64,000 nt of DNA from Conexibacter sp. CPCC 205762 (lineage in GTDB: Bacteria > Actinomycetota > Thermoleophilia > Solirubrobacterales > Solirubrobacteraceae): contig NZ_JAUTDN010000015.1 in NCBI RefSeq assembly GCF_030646155.1, positions 1 through 64,000 of the forward strand, read 5' to 3'. Of the stretch, positions 25,901 to 32,286 are shown piece by piece; positions within the stretch are counted from its first letter, which is position 1, and each line of letters opens with the position of its first letter. A model generated the notes under the pieces. That model saw only the letters and a program-made list of their open reading frames with translations. It was not told the origin of the DNA and made no database searches. The position numbers and the translations under genes are program-made.

Positions 25901-26380
25901 GCCGGCTTCCTCCGCTTCGTGCCGGCCTACGGCGCCGACCCCGGCTACTCGCTCGACCTGATGCGGCGCAGACTCGGCTCCGCCAACGGCCTGACCGAGT
26001 ACCTGATCGCCAACGCCGCGCTGCAGCTCGGCCCGCAGGGCGTCAGACGGCTGTCGCTCAACTTCGCCGCCTGGGGCCGGCTGCTGGACTCGGCCGAGGA
26101 CGCCGGCTGGCTCGGCCGCTTCGAGCAGAGGGTCGCCAAGGGCCTCAACCCCTACTTCCAGATCCAGTCGCTGCGCGACTTCAACGCCAAGTTCGGCCCG
26201 CAGTGGCTGCCGCGCTCGATCGTGATCGACGACGTCGGCGAGCTGCCGAAGGTCGCGCTGCTGTACGCGAGCGTCGAGGGCTTCCTCGACCTGCCGCTGG
26301 TCGGGCGGCTGTTCGTGCCGCCGGTGCGGGCGGCCGTCGCGGCGGGCGATGACCCGCCGGCCGGCGCCACCGCAACTTAA
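22994..26380 (+). CDS. lysX: Lysyl-tRNA synthetase fused to MprF-type phosphatidylglycerol lysyltransferase
   Basis: 1128 residues; ATG 22994 has GAGGAG 12 nt upstream. Residues about 15-510 are a class II lysyl-tRNA synthetase: OB-fold, motif 2 ('FRNEGLDTRHNPEF', about 265), 'NAYSELNDP' and motif 3 ('GLGIGIDRLIML', about 476). A linker with DTDGDGIPD (536-544) leads to about six membrane helices (565-770). A DUF2156 domain (about 780-1110) follows, with 'YFALRRDKSYFFS' and 'FLRFVPAYG'. The enzyme should make Lys-tRNA and move lysine onto phosphatidylglycerol, giving cationic membranes. Mycobacterial LysX has the transferase first; here the order is reversed. Whether this is also the only LysRS cannot be judged. 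Confidence 0.9.
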   Translation: MGATDETSDARPASGAAFEDAERERRLAKLDALRERGIEPYPVRFDRDATAAELHGRHGALAAGERAGRTVKLAGRVMALRRHGGLDFADLMDETGTIQLLAERDRIGEAALADFAALDLGDWVGVSGELIASQTGELTVELASFELLSKALRPLPDLRHGLTDPEARYRRRYVDLVVNQRARDVFRARSIAISAVRKVLLDRGFREVETPVLLSQAGGASAKPFLTHHNALDIEMSLRIALELPLKRLLVGGMDRVFEIGRVFRNEGLDTRHNPEFTLLEAYQSFGDYRDMMELTETLVSEAALAANGTTIVRVGEREVDLRPPFRRASMIDLIKEYGGVDMHPSMPVQEARAIADRFGVEWLEVWGSGKILSEVCDELSEAHLIEPTFVMDHPKEISPLARTHRDDPLLTERFELVVAGRELANAYSELNDPVDQAERFAYEARQQAGGDEEAEPVDDDYVQALEYGLPPTGGLGIGIDRLIMLITGVESIRDVILFPTLRPQEGGGQHAPATATAPDSLALHAIGAPLADNVDTDGDGIPDAPRAPAPAPVPVTRRPRSLKPLAWLTAFVGLLSLLPSLPLADWSFGIGELLERPGRATTFVISVVLGVALIAVARQIARGKRRAWWIAIGLFGAATIVHVLKGPDPVAALANLAMLLAFVWYRHDFEAKGDPGSFVDALAFIPLYVGAVLVFGVVSLLTQANNVTPHLGAGGVLRTIFGGLVGASGPYTFHRDLFEDFFADALLALGIAGLAILLYLLFRPLVQRTPPDAGERERAQAIVREWGSDTLAYFALRRDKSYFFSRDGRSLIAYAYVRGYAMVAADPIGPPRERARVLDEFLAHCHEQGWGVAFLAVREADAPLYRERGMHAIYLGDEAILRCDTFTLEGKAMKPVREAVNRVGRDHTFELLREDRASPELVAQLNAISAEWRRGSGERGFTMELGEDVKGDDPDFVIALARDRSGAPAGFLRFVPAYGADPGYSLDLMRRRLGSANGLTEYLIANAALQLGPQGVRRLSLNFAAWGRLLDSAEDAGWLGRFEQRVAKGLNPYFQIQSLRDFNAKFGPQWLPRSIVIDDVGELPKVALLYASVEGFLDLPLVGRLFVPPVRAAVAAGDDPPAGATAT

Positions 26381-26400
26381 GATCTGAGTACGGGGTTGAT

Positions 26401-26429
26401 GGGGCGTCCCTCGACTTGGAGGCAGCCCC
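26401..26429 (+). promoter_or_regulatory. Hairpin covering the RBS of the RTX gene
   Basis: GGGGC (26401-26405) pairs with GCCCC (26425-26429), and CCTC (26409-26412) with GAGG (26419-26422), leaving a small internal mismatch. The second arm includes the Shine-Dalgarno GGAGG (26418-26422), 10 nt before the ATG at 26433. The hairpin could limit translation. No ligand or known class is recognised. Confidence 0.4.
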
Positions 26430-26432
26430 GAA

Positions 26433-27335
26433 ATGCCCCGACGCCCTTTTGCTTTCGCCGCAGCGCTCGTTGCGATCGTGCCGGCGATCGCTTTGCCGAG
26501 CGCCGCCTCAGCGGCCACGATCACCGGCAGCGACCGCGGCGAGCGGTTGCTCGGCACGAGCCAGCCAGACGTGATCAGCGCCCTCGCAGGCCGTGACCGC
26601 GTGATGGGCCGTGCCGGCGACGACCAGATCGACGGCGGTGCCGGCGCCGACGTGCTGCGCGGCAACCTCGGCAACGACACGATCTTCGGCGGTCTCGGCG
26701 CCGACCTGATCACCGGCAACGGCGGCGACGACGTGCTCGACGGCGGCCTCGGCCGCGACGCCGTCTTCGGCGGGCCGGGCAACGACACGATCAGAGGCGG
26801 CGACGTCGGGCCGGGCGCCGGTGCCTCCGCCGCGCACCGCGGCTTCCGCCCGCGCGGCTGGTTCTGGTTCGGCGGCGACCGCCTCCACGGCGGCAAGGGC
26901 AACGACACGATCAGCGGCGGCAACGGCCGCGACTTCATCTCCGGCGGCTTCGACGACGACACGATCACGGGCGGCGCCGGGGCCGACCGCATCATGGCCA
27001 ACCAGGGCGTCGACACGGTCGACGGCGGCGACGGCAACGACGACCTGTGGGCGCTGTCGCGCAAGGACGTCACCGGCCCCGGCGACCCGGTCGGCGACAC
27101 GCTGATCGGCGGTGCCGGCAACGACACGTTCCACACCTACGACGGCGAGGTCGACAAGATCACCTGCGGCGACGGCGACGACCGCGTGATCGCCGACGTC
27201 TACGACGTGATCACCGACGCCACGCCGGAGAACCCGAACGGCTCCTGCGAGCGCGTCACGCGGACCGTGCCCGAGTCCGACTCGCAGGAGAGCGCGACCG
27301 AGGCGCCGTCGGAGGACGGCGCCGAGCACGTCTGA
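26433..27335 (+). CDS. Secreted RTX (hemolysin-type calcium-binding repeat) protein
   Basis: 300 residues: a signal peptide (1-28, ending 'SAASAA') followed almost entirely by Gly-Asp-rich nonapeptide repeats of the GGxGxDxUx type ('GGAGADVLRGNLGNDTIFGG', 'GGNGGDDVLDGG' and others). About eight to ten repeats are interrupted by a segment at 125-150. RTX repeats bind Ca2+ and fold outside the cell. No protease or lipase domain is attached. The C-terminus is an acidic tail. Translation may be tuned by the hairpin over its RBS. Confidence 0.9.
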   Translation: MPRRPFAFAAALVAIVPAIALPSAASAATITGSDRGERLLGTSQPDVISALAGRDRVMGRAGDDQIDGGAGADVLRGNLGNDTIFGGLGADLITGNGGDDVLDGGLGRDAVFGGPGNDTIRGGDVGPGAGASAAHRGFRPRGWFWFGGDRLHGGKGNDTISGGNGRDFISGGFDDDTITGGAGADRIMANQGVDTVDGGDGNDDLWALSRKDVTGPGDPVGDTLIGGAGNDTFHTYDGEVDKITCGDGDDRVIADVYDVITDATPENPNGSCERVTRTVPESDSQESATEAPSEDGAEHV

Positions 27336-27338
27336 CGT

Positions 27339-28058
27339 TCAGCAGTTCCCCGTTCTGAAGCGGAGGTCCCAGGAGACGCCGGCGCGGGGCGCGCCGGCGT
27401 CGGGCCGGACGGTCGCCACGGCGGTGCTGATGCCGCCGCAGTCGTCGCCCGCGCCGCCGGCGTTGACGACGTCGAGCGTGCGCGCCGCGGCCGCCGCGGA
27501 GCCGGGCCAGCGGCCGACGATCACGCGCGTGCCGACCGTCCGCAGCGGCTGTTGGAGCCCGGCGCCGTTGCCGCCGCGCGCGCCGACCGTCCGCGGCCCG
27601 CGCTGCTGCGCCGGGACCGCCGCGACCATCGTGCCCTTCGCGGTCACCCAGGCGGCCATGTAGGAGGCGGCGGCGAGCGCGGTCACGCGGCCGTCGTCGA
27701 GGTCGCCGCCGGGGACCGGCGCGGCGTTGGAGAAGGTCGCGGCGCCGGTGCCGACGTCGACGCTGGTGAGGCGGTCGCGGATGCGTCTGCCGCTGCCGCT
27801 GCGGATCGTCCAGGTCGCCCAGCGGCCGTCGAAGGCGACCTGCGAGCCGCGGCCCCACGCGCCCAGCTTGCGCGTCACGGTGTCGCCGTCCTTGAAGAAG
27901 GCGGTGCAGCCCCACAGCGCCCCGTCTCTGAGGAACACGGCTCCTCTCCACGCCCGCTGCAGCTCCTGGCCCTGCTGGGGGCAGGTGGCGGCGGAGGCGC
28001 TGCCCGCGGTGACGGCGGTGACGGCGGTGAAGGACAAGGCAATGGCAAGAACTCGCAT
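27339..28058 (-). CDS. Secreted protein of unknown function
   Basis: 239 residues from ATG 28058, chosen because the signal peptide ('MRVLAIALSFTAVTAVTAGSASA') starts there and AAGG lies upstream. The mature protein has a few Cys and beta-rich repeats and ends '...SWDLRFRTGNC'. That ending is echoed by a short broken fragment at 61191-61250, so a paralogous family probably exists in this genome. Convergent with the RTX gene, three nt from its stop. Confidence 0.6.
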   Translation of the reverse strand: MRVLAIALSFTAVTAVTAGSASAATCPQQGQELQRAWRGAVFLRDGALWGCTAFFKDGDTVTRKLGAWGRGSQVAFDGRWATWTIRSGSGRRIRDRLTSVDVGTGAATFSNAAPVPGGDLDDGRVTALAAASYMAAWVTAKGTMVAAVPAQQRGPRTVGARGGNGAGLQQPLRTVGTRVIVGRWPGSAAAAARTLDVVNAGGAGDDCGGISTAVATVRPDAGAPRAGVSWDLRFRTGNC

Positions 28059-28158
28059 CGCAGCAGCCTTGCCAGCGCCGCCGACGCGCCAAACACCGGC
28101 ACGTGTAACGCCGGCGCCGCCCCGCGCAATGAAGCCGCTGATGTCACCCTCTCCAACC

Positions 28159-28713
28159 ATGACCAGCGACGCCGCGCTGCTGGCGCGGGCGCGCAGCGAT
28201 CCGGACGCCTTCCGCGAGCTGTACGAACGCTACGCGCGGCCGCTGCACGACTGGTTCGTGCGCCGCACCCGCTCCGAGCAGGCGGCGCTCGACCTGACCG
28301 CCGAGACGTTCGCGCAGGCGTGGCTCGTGCGCGCCCGCTTCCGCGACGAGGCCGGCGGCTCGGCCGCACCGTGGCTGTACGGGATCGCCCGCAACGTGCT
28401 GCTGATGTCGATTCGCCGCGGCGCGCTGGAGCGCCGCGCGACCGAGCGGCTCGGCCTGCGCGAGCGGCTCGACGCGCCCGGCGGCGCGACCGTCCGCCCC
28501 GACGAGTCGTGGGCCGACGGCGCCGACGAGCTGCTCGACACGCTCCCGCCGGCCCAGCGCGAGGCGGTCCGCCTGCGCGTCCTCGACGGGCTCGACTACG
28601 ACGCCGTCGCCGGCTCGCTCGGCACCAGCAGCGGCACCGCGCGCGTGCGCGTCCACCGCGGCCTCGCCGCGCTCCGCTCCACCCTCTCTTCGACCTCCAA
28701 GGAGTCGCGATGA
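28159..28713 (+). CDS. ECF-type RNA polymerase sigma factor
   Basis: 184 residues from ATG 28159; in-frame ATGs at 28141 and 28129 would add a few residues. Region 2 covers about 12-80 ('FRELYERYARPLHDWFVRRT', 'DLTAETFAQAWL', 'PWLYGIARNVLL'). Region 4 covers about 125-175 ('LPPAQREAVRLRVLDGLDYDAVAGSLG'). Extracytoplasmic-function sigma factors answer envelope signals and are held by an adjacent anti-sigma protein. The next gene overlaps its stop (ATGA), fitting that pairing. Confidence 0.85.
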   Translation: MTSDAALLARARSDPDAFRELYERYARPLHDWFVRRTRSEQAALDLTAETFAQAWLVRARFRDEAGGSAAPWLYGIARNVLLMSIRRGALERRATERLGLRERLDAPGGATVRPDESWADGADELLDTLPPAQREAVRLRVLDGLDYDAVAGSLGTSSGTARVRVHRGLAALRSTLSSTSKESR

Positions 28714-29282
28714 CCGCGCCCGACCCGATCGACGCCCGTCTCGCCCGCCTCGGCGACGACCTCCACGCCGCGACCGCGGCGGACCTCGCCGCCCACGGCG
28801 CCCCCGCCGCGAGCCGCGCGCCCGCCGACCTCGCGTCCGCCACGTCCGACGCCGGCCGCCCGGCCCGCCGCTCCCCCGCCCGCCGCCGCGCCGTGATCGC
28901 GAGCGTGCTCGCCGGCGCGATCGCGATCCCAGGCGTCGCGCTGGCCGCGAACGCGCTCTTCTCCTCCGGCGAGGCGGCCCGCTCGCTGCCGCAGGGCACG
29001 CTCGCGCTCGCCGGCACCGACCCGACCTGCACGGTCGTGCGCGAGGGGGTCGAGTTCGACTGCACGCTCGCGCGCGCGCCGCAGGGCGAGCTGGCGCCGG
29101 GCGCCTGGAAGGGCACCGTCGAGCCGGCGGTCGGCGACGACAGAACGGTCGTCGGCGGCTGCCGCTCGCAGAACGCGAACGGCACCCGCTGGACCTGCTG
29201 GATCGGCAGAGAGGCCGTGCGCAACAGAACGATCAGCGACGAGTTCCTCGGCACCGAGGTCGCGGGACCGGGCGCCGGGTGA
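28710..29282 (+). CDS. Probable membrane-anchored anti-sigma or sensor protein
   Basis: 190 residues. ATG overlaps the sigma factor's TGA, with AAGGAG (28699-28704) just upstream. The cytoplasmic N-terminus (1-60) is Ala/Arg-rich with 'LARLGDDLHAATAADLAAHG'. A single transmembrane helix (about 62-82, 'AVIASVLAGAIAIPGVALAANALF') precedes an outer domain with four Cys. There is no zinc HxxxCxxC motif. Function is judged from position and topology only. A strong hairpin follows the stop. Confidence 0.6.
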   Translation: MTAPDPIDARLARLGDDLHAATAADLAAHGAPAASRAPADLASATSDAGRPARRSPARRRAVIASVLAGAIAIPGVALAANALFSSGEAARSLPQGTLALAGTDPTCTVVREGVEFDCTLARAPQGELAPGAWKGTVEPAVGDDRTVVGGCRSQNANGTRWTCWIGREAVRNRTISDEFLGTEVAGPGAG

Positions 29283-29287
29283 CACGA

Positions 29288-29318
29288 CCGCGCGGCGCGC
29301 CCGGGGCGCGCCGCGCGG
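29288..29318 (+). terminator. Long GC hairpin after the sigma/anti-sigma operon
   Basis: A 15-bp inverted repeat, CCGCGCGGCGCGCCC (29288-29302) with its perfect complement at 29304-29318, starts six nt after the stop codon. The nominal one-nt centre means a real loop of three to five nt. There is no T-tract, as is common in very GC-rich actinobacteria. Confidence 0.7.
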
Positions 29319-29352
29319 GGACGTCCCTCTGCAGCGCGGGTATGGTCGATGC

Positions 29353-30276
29353 ATGCCCTCCTCCTGGCCCGCGCTGCCGCCCTTCGAGGCGTGGGGCGCG
29401 ACGATCGACACCGTCCACGCCCACACGCAGGTGCTCGGCAAGCTCGCGGTCGCGCTCGCGCCGCCGCAGCCGCAGTTCCAGCACGTCGCGCTGCACCTGA
29501 CCGCACGCGGCTGGGAGACGGCGCTGCTGCCGGCGCCCGACGGCTCCGGCGCGCTCGTCGCCGCGCTCGACCTGCGCAACCACGAGGCGGTCGCCGAGCA
29601 CACCGACGGCCGCGCCGTGCGCGTCCCGCTCGGCCCCGACCGCCCCGTCGGCGAGGTCACGCGCGAGCTGCTGGAGGGGATCCGCGGCCTCGCCGGTGAC
29701 GTGCGGATCGACCCGACGCCGCAGGAGGTGACGTGGACGGTCCCGCTCGACGCGGACGACGAGCACCGCACCTACGACCCGGCGCACGTCGCGACCCACT
29801 TCGCCGCGGCGACGCGGGTCGCGCTCGCGCTGGCCGAGTTCCGCGCCCCGTTCCGCGGCCGGCAGACGCCGGTCAACGCCTGGTGGGGCTCGTTCGACCT
29901 CGCGGTCAACCTCTTCTCCGGCCAGCCGGCCGCGCCGCCCTCCGACGACTACCTGATGCGCAACGCGATGGACAGCCAGGAGGTCGCGATCGGCTGGTGG
30001 CCGGGCGACGCGAGATACCCGAGAGCGGCGTTCTACGCCTACGCCCACCCCGCTCCCCCCGGGTTCGAGAACGGCGAGCTGGAGCCGACCCCGGCGCGCT
30101 GGGAGCCGGCCCTCGGCGAGTACCTGCTCGACTGGGAGGACGTCGTCGCCTCCGACGATCCGCACGCCTGCGTGCTCGCCTTCGCCCGCTCCGCCCTGCG
30201 CCACTCCTGCTCCGTCTGCGACTGGGATCCGAGCCTGCTCGCGAGCGCCGAGGGCAGCCCGCCGCCGATCCGCTGA
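29353..30276 (+). CDS. DUF5996 family protein
   Basis: 307 residues. It matches my memory of DUF5996: 'WPALPPFEAWGATIDTVHAHTQVLGKLA' at the start, 'HVALHLTARGWETALLP', 'FRAPFRGRQTPVNAWWGSFDLAVNLFSGQ' in the middle, and 'EVAIGWWPGDARYPRAAFYAYAHP' later. It is a conserved cytoplasmic protein of unknown role. ATG start after the terminator of the upstream operon; the DUF1810 gene begins three nt after its stop, so the two form a unit. Confidence 0.8.
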   Translation: MPSSWPALPPFEAWGATIDTVHAHTQVLGKLAVALAPPQPQFQHVALHLTARGWETALLPAPDGSGALVAALDLRNHEAVAEHTDGRAVRVPLGPDRPVGEVTRELLEGIRGLAGDVRIDPTPQEVTWTVPLDADDEHRTYDPAHVATHFAAATRVALALAEFRAPFRGRQTPVNAWWGSFDLAVNLFSGQPAAPPSDDYLMRNAMDSQEVAIGWWPGDARYPRAAFYAYAHPAPPGFENGELEPTPARWEPALGEYLLDWEDVVASDDPHACVLAFARSALRHSCSVCDWDPSLLASAEGSPPPIR

Positions 30277-30279
30277 CGG

Positions 30280-30714
30280 ATGCCCGGCGCCGCCGACCTG
30301 CAGCGGTTCGTCGATGCGCAGGAGGCCGGCGGCGTCTACGAGCGCGCGCTCGCGGAGCTGCGCGCGGGGCGCAAGACGAGTCACTGGATGTGGTTCGTCT
30401 TCCCGCAGCTGGCCGGGCTCGGCCGCAGCGAGATGGCGCAGCGGTACGCGATCGGCTCGCTGGAGGAGGCGCGCGCGTACCTGCTGCACCCGCTGCTCGG
30501 CCCGCGGCTGCGGGAGTGTTGCGCGGCGCTGCTGAGCGGCGCCGGAGCGGCCGGCTCGGAGCAGGTGCTGGGCGCGATCGACGCGCTCAAGCTGCGCTCC
30601 TCGATGACGCTGTTCGCCCGCGCCGACCCGGCCGAAGAGCTGTTTGCGCGCCTGTTGGAGCGCTTCAACGGCGGCCTGCCGGACCCGGCGACGGTCGCGT
30701 TGCTGGCGGGGTGA
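30280..30714 (+). CDS. DUF1810 family protein
   Basis: 144 residues, the usual DUF1810 size. Signature segments: 'LQRFVDAQEAGGVYERALAELRAGRKTSHWMWFVFPQLAGLG' (in pieces), 'RYAIGSLEEARAYLLHPLLGPRLREC' and 'KLRSSMTLF'. Function unknown; the fold is all-helical. ATG start directly after the DUF5996 stop. Confidence 0.85.
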   Translation: MPGAADLQRFVDAQEAGGVYERALAELRAGRKTSHWMWFVFPQLAGLGRSEMAQRYAIGSLEEARAYLLHPLLGPRLRECCAALLSGAGAAGSEQVLGAIDALKLRSSMTLFARADPAEELFARLLERFNGGLPDPATVALLAG

Positions 30715-30794
30715 TCACCCTCACAATCGCGGCAGCGATCGGTCCGTACCTTCGTACGTACCACCACAGTCGCAACCGAAGAAAGCCCCCCACC

Positions 30795-30944
30795 ATGAAG
30801 CTGTTTGCCAACGCGCTGCTGAACGCGCTCACCCCCTTCAAGCCGGCGCCGTACCACCTCCACGCCAATGAGACCGGCACGTACGTCTGCGAGAACCCGC
30901 ACTGCTCCTCGCCGGCGGCGTTCTACCGCCACGACGGCGAGTAG
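30795..30944 (+). CDS. Small 49-residue protein with two close Cys
   Basis: ATG 30795, with an A/G-rich stretch (GAAGAAAG) about 10 nt upstream. It begins 'MKLFANALLNALTPFKP' and has C-x4-C in 'VCENPHC', which might bind metal; it ends 'FYRHDGE'. It is bounded by a perfect 14-bp terminator hairpin 11 nt after the stop, which supports a real transcription unit. No family recognised. Confidence 0.55.
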   Translation: MKLFANALLNALTPFKPAPYHLHANETGTYVCENPHCSSPAAFYRHDGE

Positions 30945-30955
30945 GCCACAAGCGT

Positions 30956-30996
30956 CTCTGCCCGCGGCGCCCGTGTCCCCAACGCCGCGGGCAGAG
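30956..30996 (+). terminator. Perfect 14-bp hairpin after the 49-residue gene
   Basis: CTCTGCCCGCGGCG (30956-30969) and its exact complement (30983-30996) enclose a 13-nt loop. No T-run follows. It ends the small gene's transcript. Confidence 0.7.
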
Positions 30997-31068
30997 CCGA
31001 TCTGACGGGCGCCGCCCGGCGCCCTCCCCTCCCCGACGCGGCGCCGGCGCACCTCATCCGCGGCGCCG

Positions 31069-31161
31069 CTCGCCCCTCCCCATGCGCGGCGCCGGCTCCC
31101 GGCGCCGCCCTTCGTTGCGCCCCTCGCCCCTCCCCATGCGCGGCTCCGGCTCCCGGCGCCG
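31069..31161. repeat. Two 39-bp copies of a GC-rich direct repeat, 54-bp period
   Basis: Copies at 31069-31107 and 31123-31161 share 38 of 39 bases and begin CTCGCCCCTCCCCATGCGCG. They sit in the non-coding gap (30997-31189) ahead of the DUF1707 gene. Each contains the short palindrome GGCGCCGG. A third, more diverged unit may precede them at 31021-31066. Confidence 0.75.
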
Positions 31162-31189
31162 CTCGCCGTTGCGGCGCTAGGGTGAGCCC

Positions 31190-31813
31190 GTGTCCTCCCC
31201 CGAGATCCGCGCCTCTGACGCCGAGCGCGAGCAGACGATCGAGCGCCTGCGCCTCGCCGCCGGCGAGGGTCGTCTGACGCTGGAGGAGCTGGCCGACCGC
31301 GTCGAATCGGTCGCCGGCTCACGCACCCGCGCGGAGCTGGAGCAGGCGACGATCGACCTGCCGCCGGCCGACGCCGCGCTCGTCGGCACGACCGCACCCG
31401 GCGCCGCCGCGCCCGCCTCCGTCCCCGCCGGCCCGCTCACCGGCAACAGCTCGGTCTTCGGCGACCTGAAGCGCTCCGGACCGTGGCAGCTGCCGGCCCG
31501 CAGCGGTTGGAGCACCGTCTTCGGCGACGTCGTGCTCGACCTGCGCGAGGCGCGCGTCCCCGCGGGCGAGATCGCGATCGACGCGCGCAGCGTCTTCGGC
31601 GACATCGAGCTGCTCGTGCCCGAGGGCGTGCTGGTCGACCTGCGCGGCCGCGCCTTCTTCGGCGACGTCAAGCAGCAGGCCGGCCTCGACGCCGCCGCCG
31701 GCGCCCCGCGCATCGTGCTGACCGGCTCGACCGTCTTCGGCGACGTCAGAGTCCGCGCCAGACGCCTCCGCGAACGCCTCGCCGCGCGTCTCCGCGGCGG
31801 CGGCTCCTCCTAG
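31190..31813 (+). CDS. DUF1707 (SHOCT-like) protein with LiaF-like C-terminal domain
   Basis: 207 residues, GTG start. Residues 1-58 are a DUF1707 domain ('IRASDAEREQTIERLRLAAGEGRLTLEELADRVE' in pieces). The rest resembles the cell-wall-active-antibiotic response/LiaF-like beta helix, with regularly spaced 'SSVFGDLK', 'STVFGDVVLDL', 'SVFGDIEL', 'AFFGDVK' and 'TVFGDV' turns. LiaF-type proteins restrain envelope-stress sensors. There is no membrane helix here, so its exact role is open. Confidence 0.8.
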   Translation: MSSPEIRASDAEREQTIERLRLAAGEGRLTLEELADRVESVAGSRTRAELEQATIDLPPADAALVGTTAPGAAAPASVPAGPLTGNSSVFGDLKRSGPWQLPARSGWSTVFGDVVLDLREARVPAGEIAIDARSVFGDIELLVPEGVLVDLRGRAFFGDVKQQAGLDAAAGAPRIVLTGSTVFGDVRVRARRLRERLAARLRGGGSS

Positions 31814-31905
31814 CCCGAGCAAGCGCCGCCGCGCGTCCGCCGGCCCGCCGCGCGCCCGCCCGCCGTCGCAGTCCGCCCGGCGCGGCCCGCGCGCCCGGCG
31901 GCGCC

Positions 31906-32271
31906 CTACCCCAGCAGCTCGTCGAGCAGCGCGGCCTCGGCCCGCAGCGCCTGCGCCCGCTCGGCCTCGCCGACGCGGTCGTAGTCGTCGGCGGCGGCGC
32001 GGCGCTCGTCAGCCTCCGCCCGCACGACCGCCCGCGCACCCTCCTCGTCAAGCGTCGCGCGCGGCACCTCGCCCGCCCCGAGCCCGCCGACGGTCCCCGC
32101 GATCCGCTCATGCTCGACCTCGGCCAGCCCCGCCCCGGCGGGATCGACCGCCTCCGCGTTGTCGAGCGCCGCCAGCGCCGACCGCAGCGTCGCCGTAGCC
32201 GCCCGATCGCGCTCCTTCATCGCCGTCTTCAGCGCCGCTCTCAGCCGCGCCCGCACACCCTCGTCGTCCAT
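31906..32271 (-). CDS. GatB/YqeY-like protein
   Basis: 121 residues, somewhat shorter than the usual 150. It has the YqeY N-terminal helix 'RLRAALKTAMKERDRAATATLRSALAALDNAEAV' (in pieces) and a C-terminal 'EADERRAAADDYDRVGEAERAQALRAEAALLDELL'. The family is related to the tail of GatB and may bind tRNA. ATG start 15 nt from the sedolisin gene's stop on the same strand, with YqeY upstream in transcription. Confidence 0.75.
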   Translation of the reverse strand: MDDEGVRARLRAALKTAMKERDRAATATLRSALAALDNAEAVDPAGAGLAEVEHERIAGTVGGLGAGEVPRATLDEEGARAVVRAEADERRAAADDYDRVGEAERAQALRAEAALLDELLG

Positions 32272-32286
32272 GCGACGCAGCGTAGT

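Noticed and set aside
23015-27136. A long minus-strand frame opposite the LysRS-MprF and RTX genes
   Set aside because: Composition is shadow-like, and it spans two well-supported genes on the other strand.
31021-31189. CRISPR array
   Set aside because: Only two good copies, the separating sequence is itself similar, and no cas genes are present anywhere in the window.
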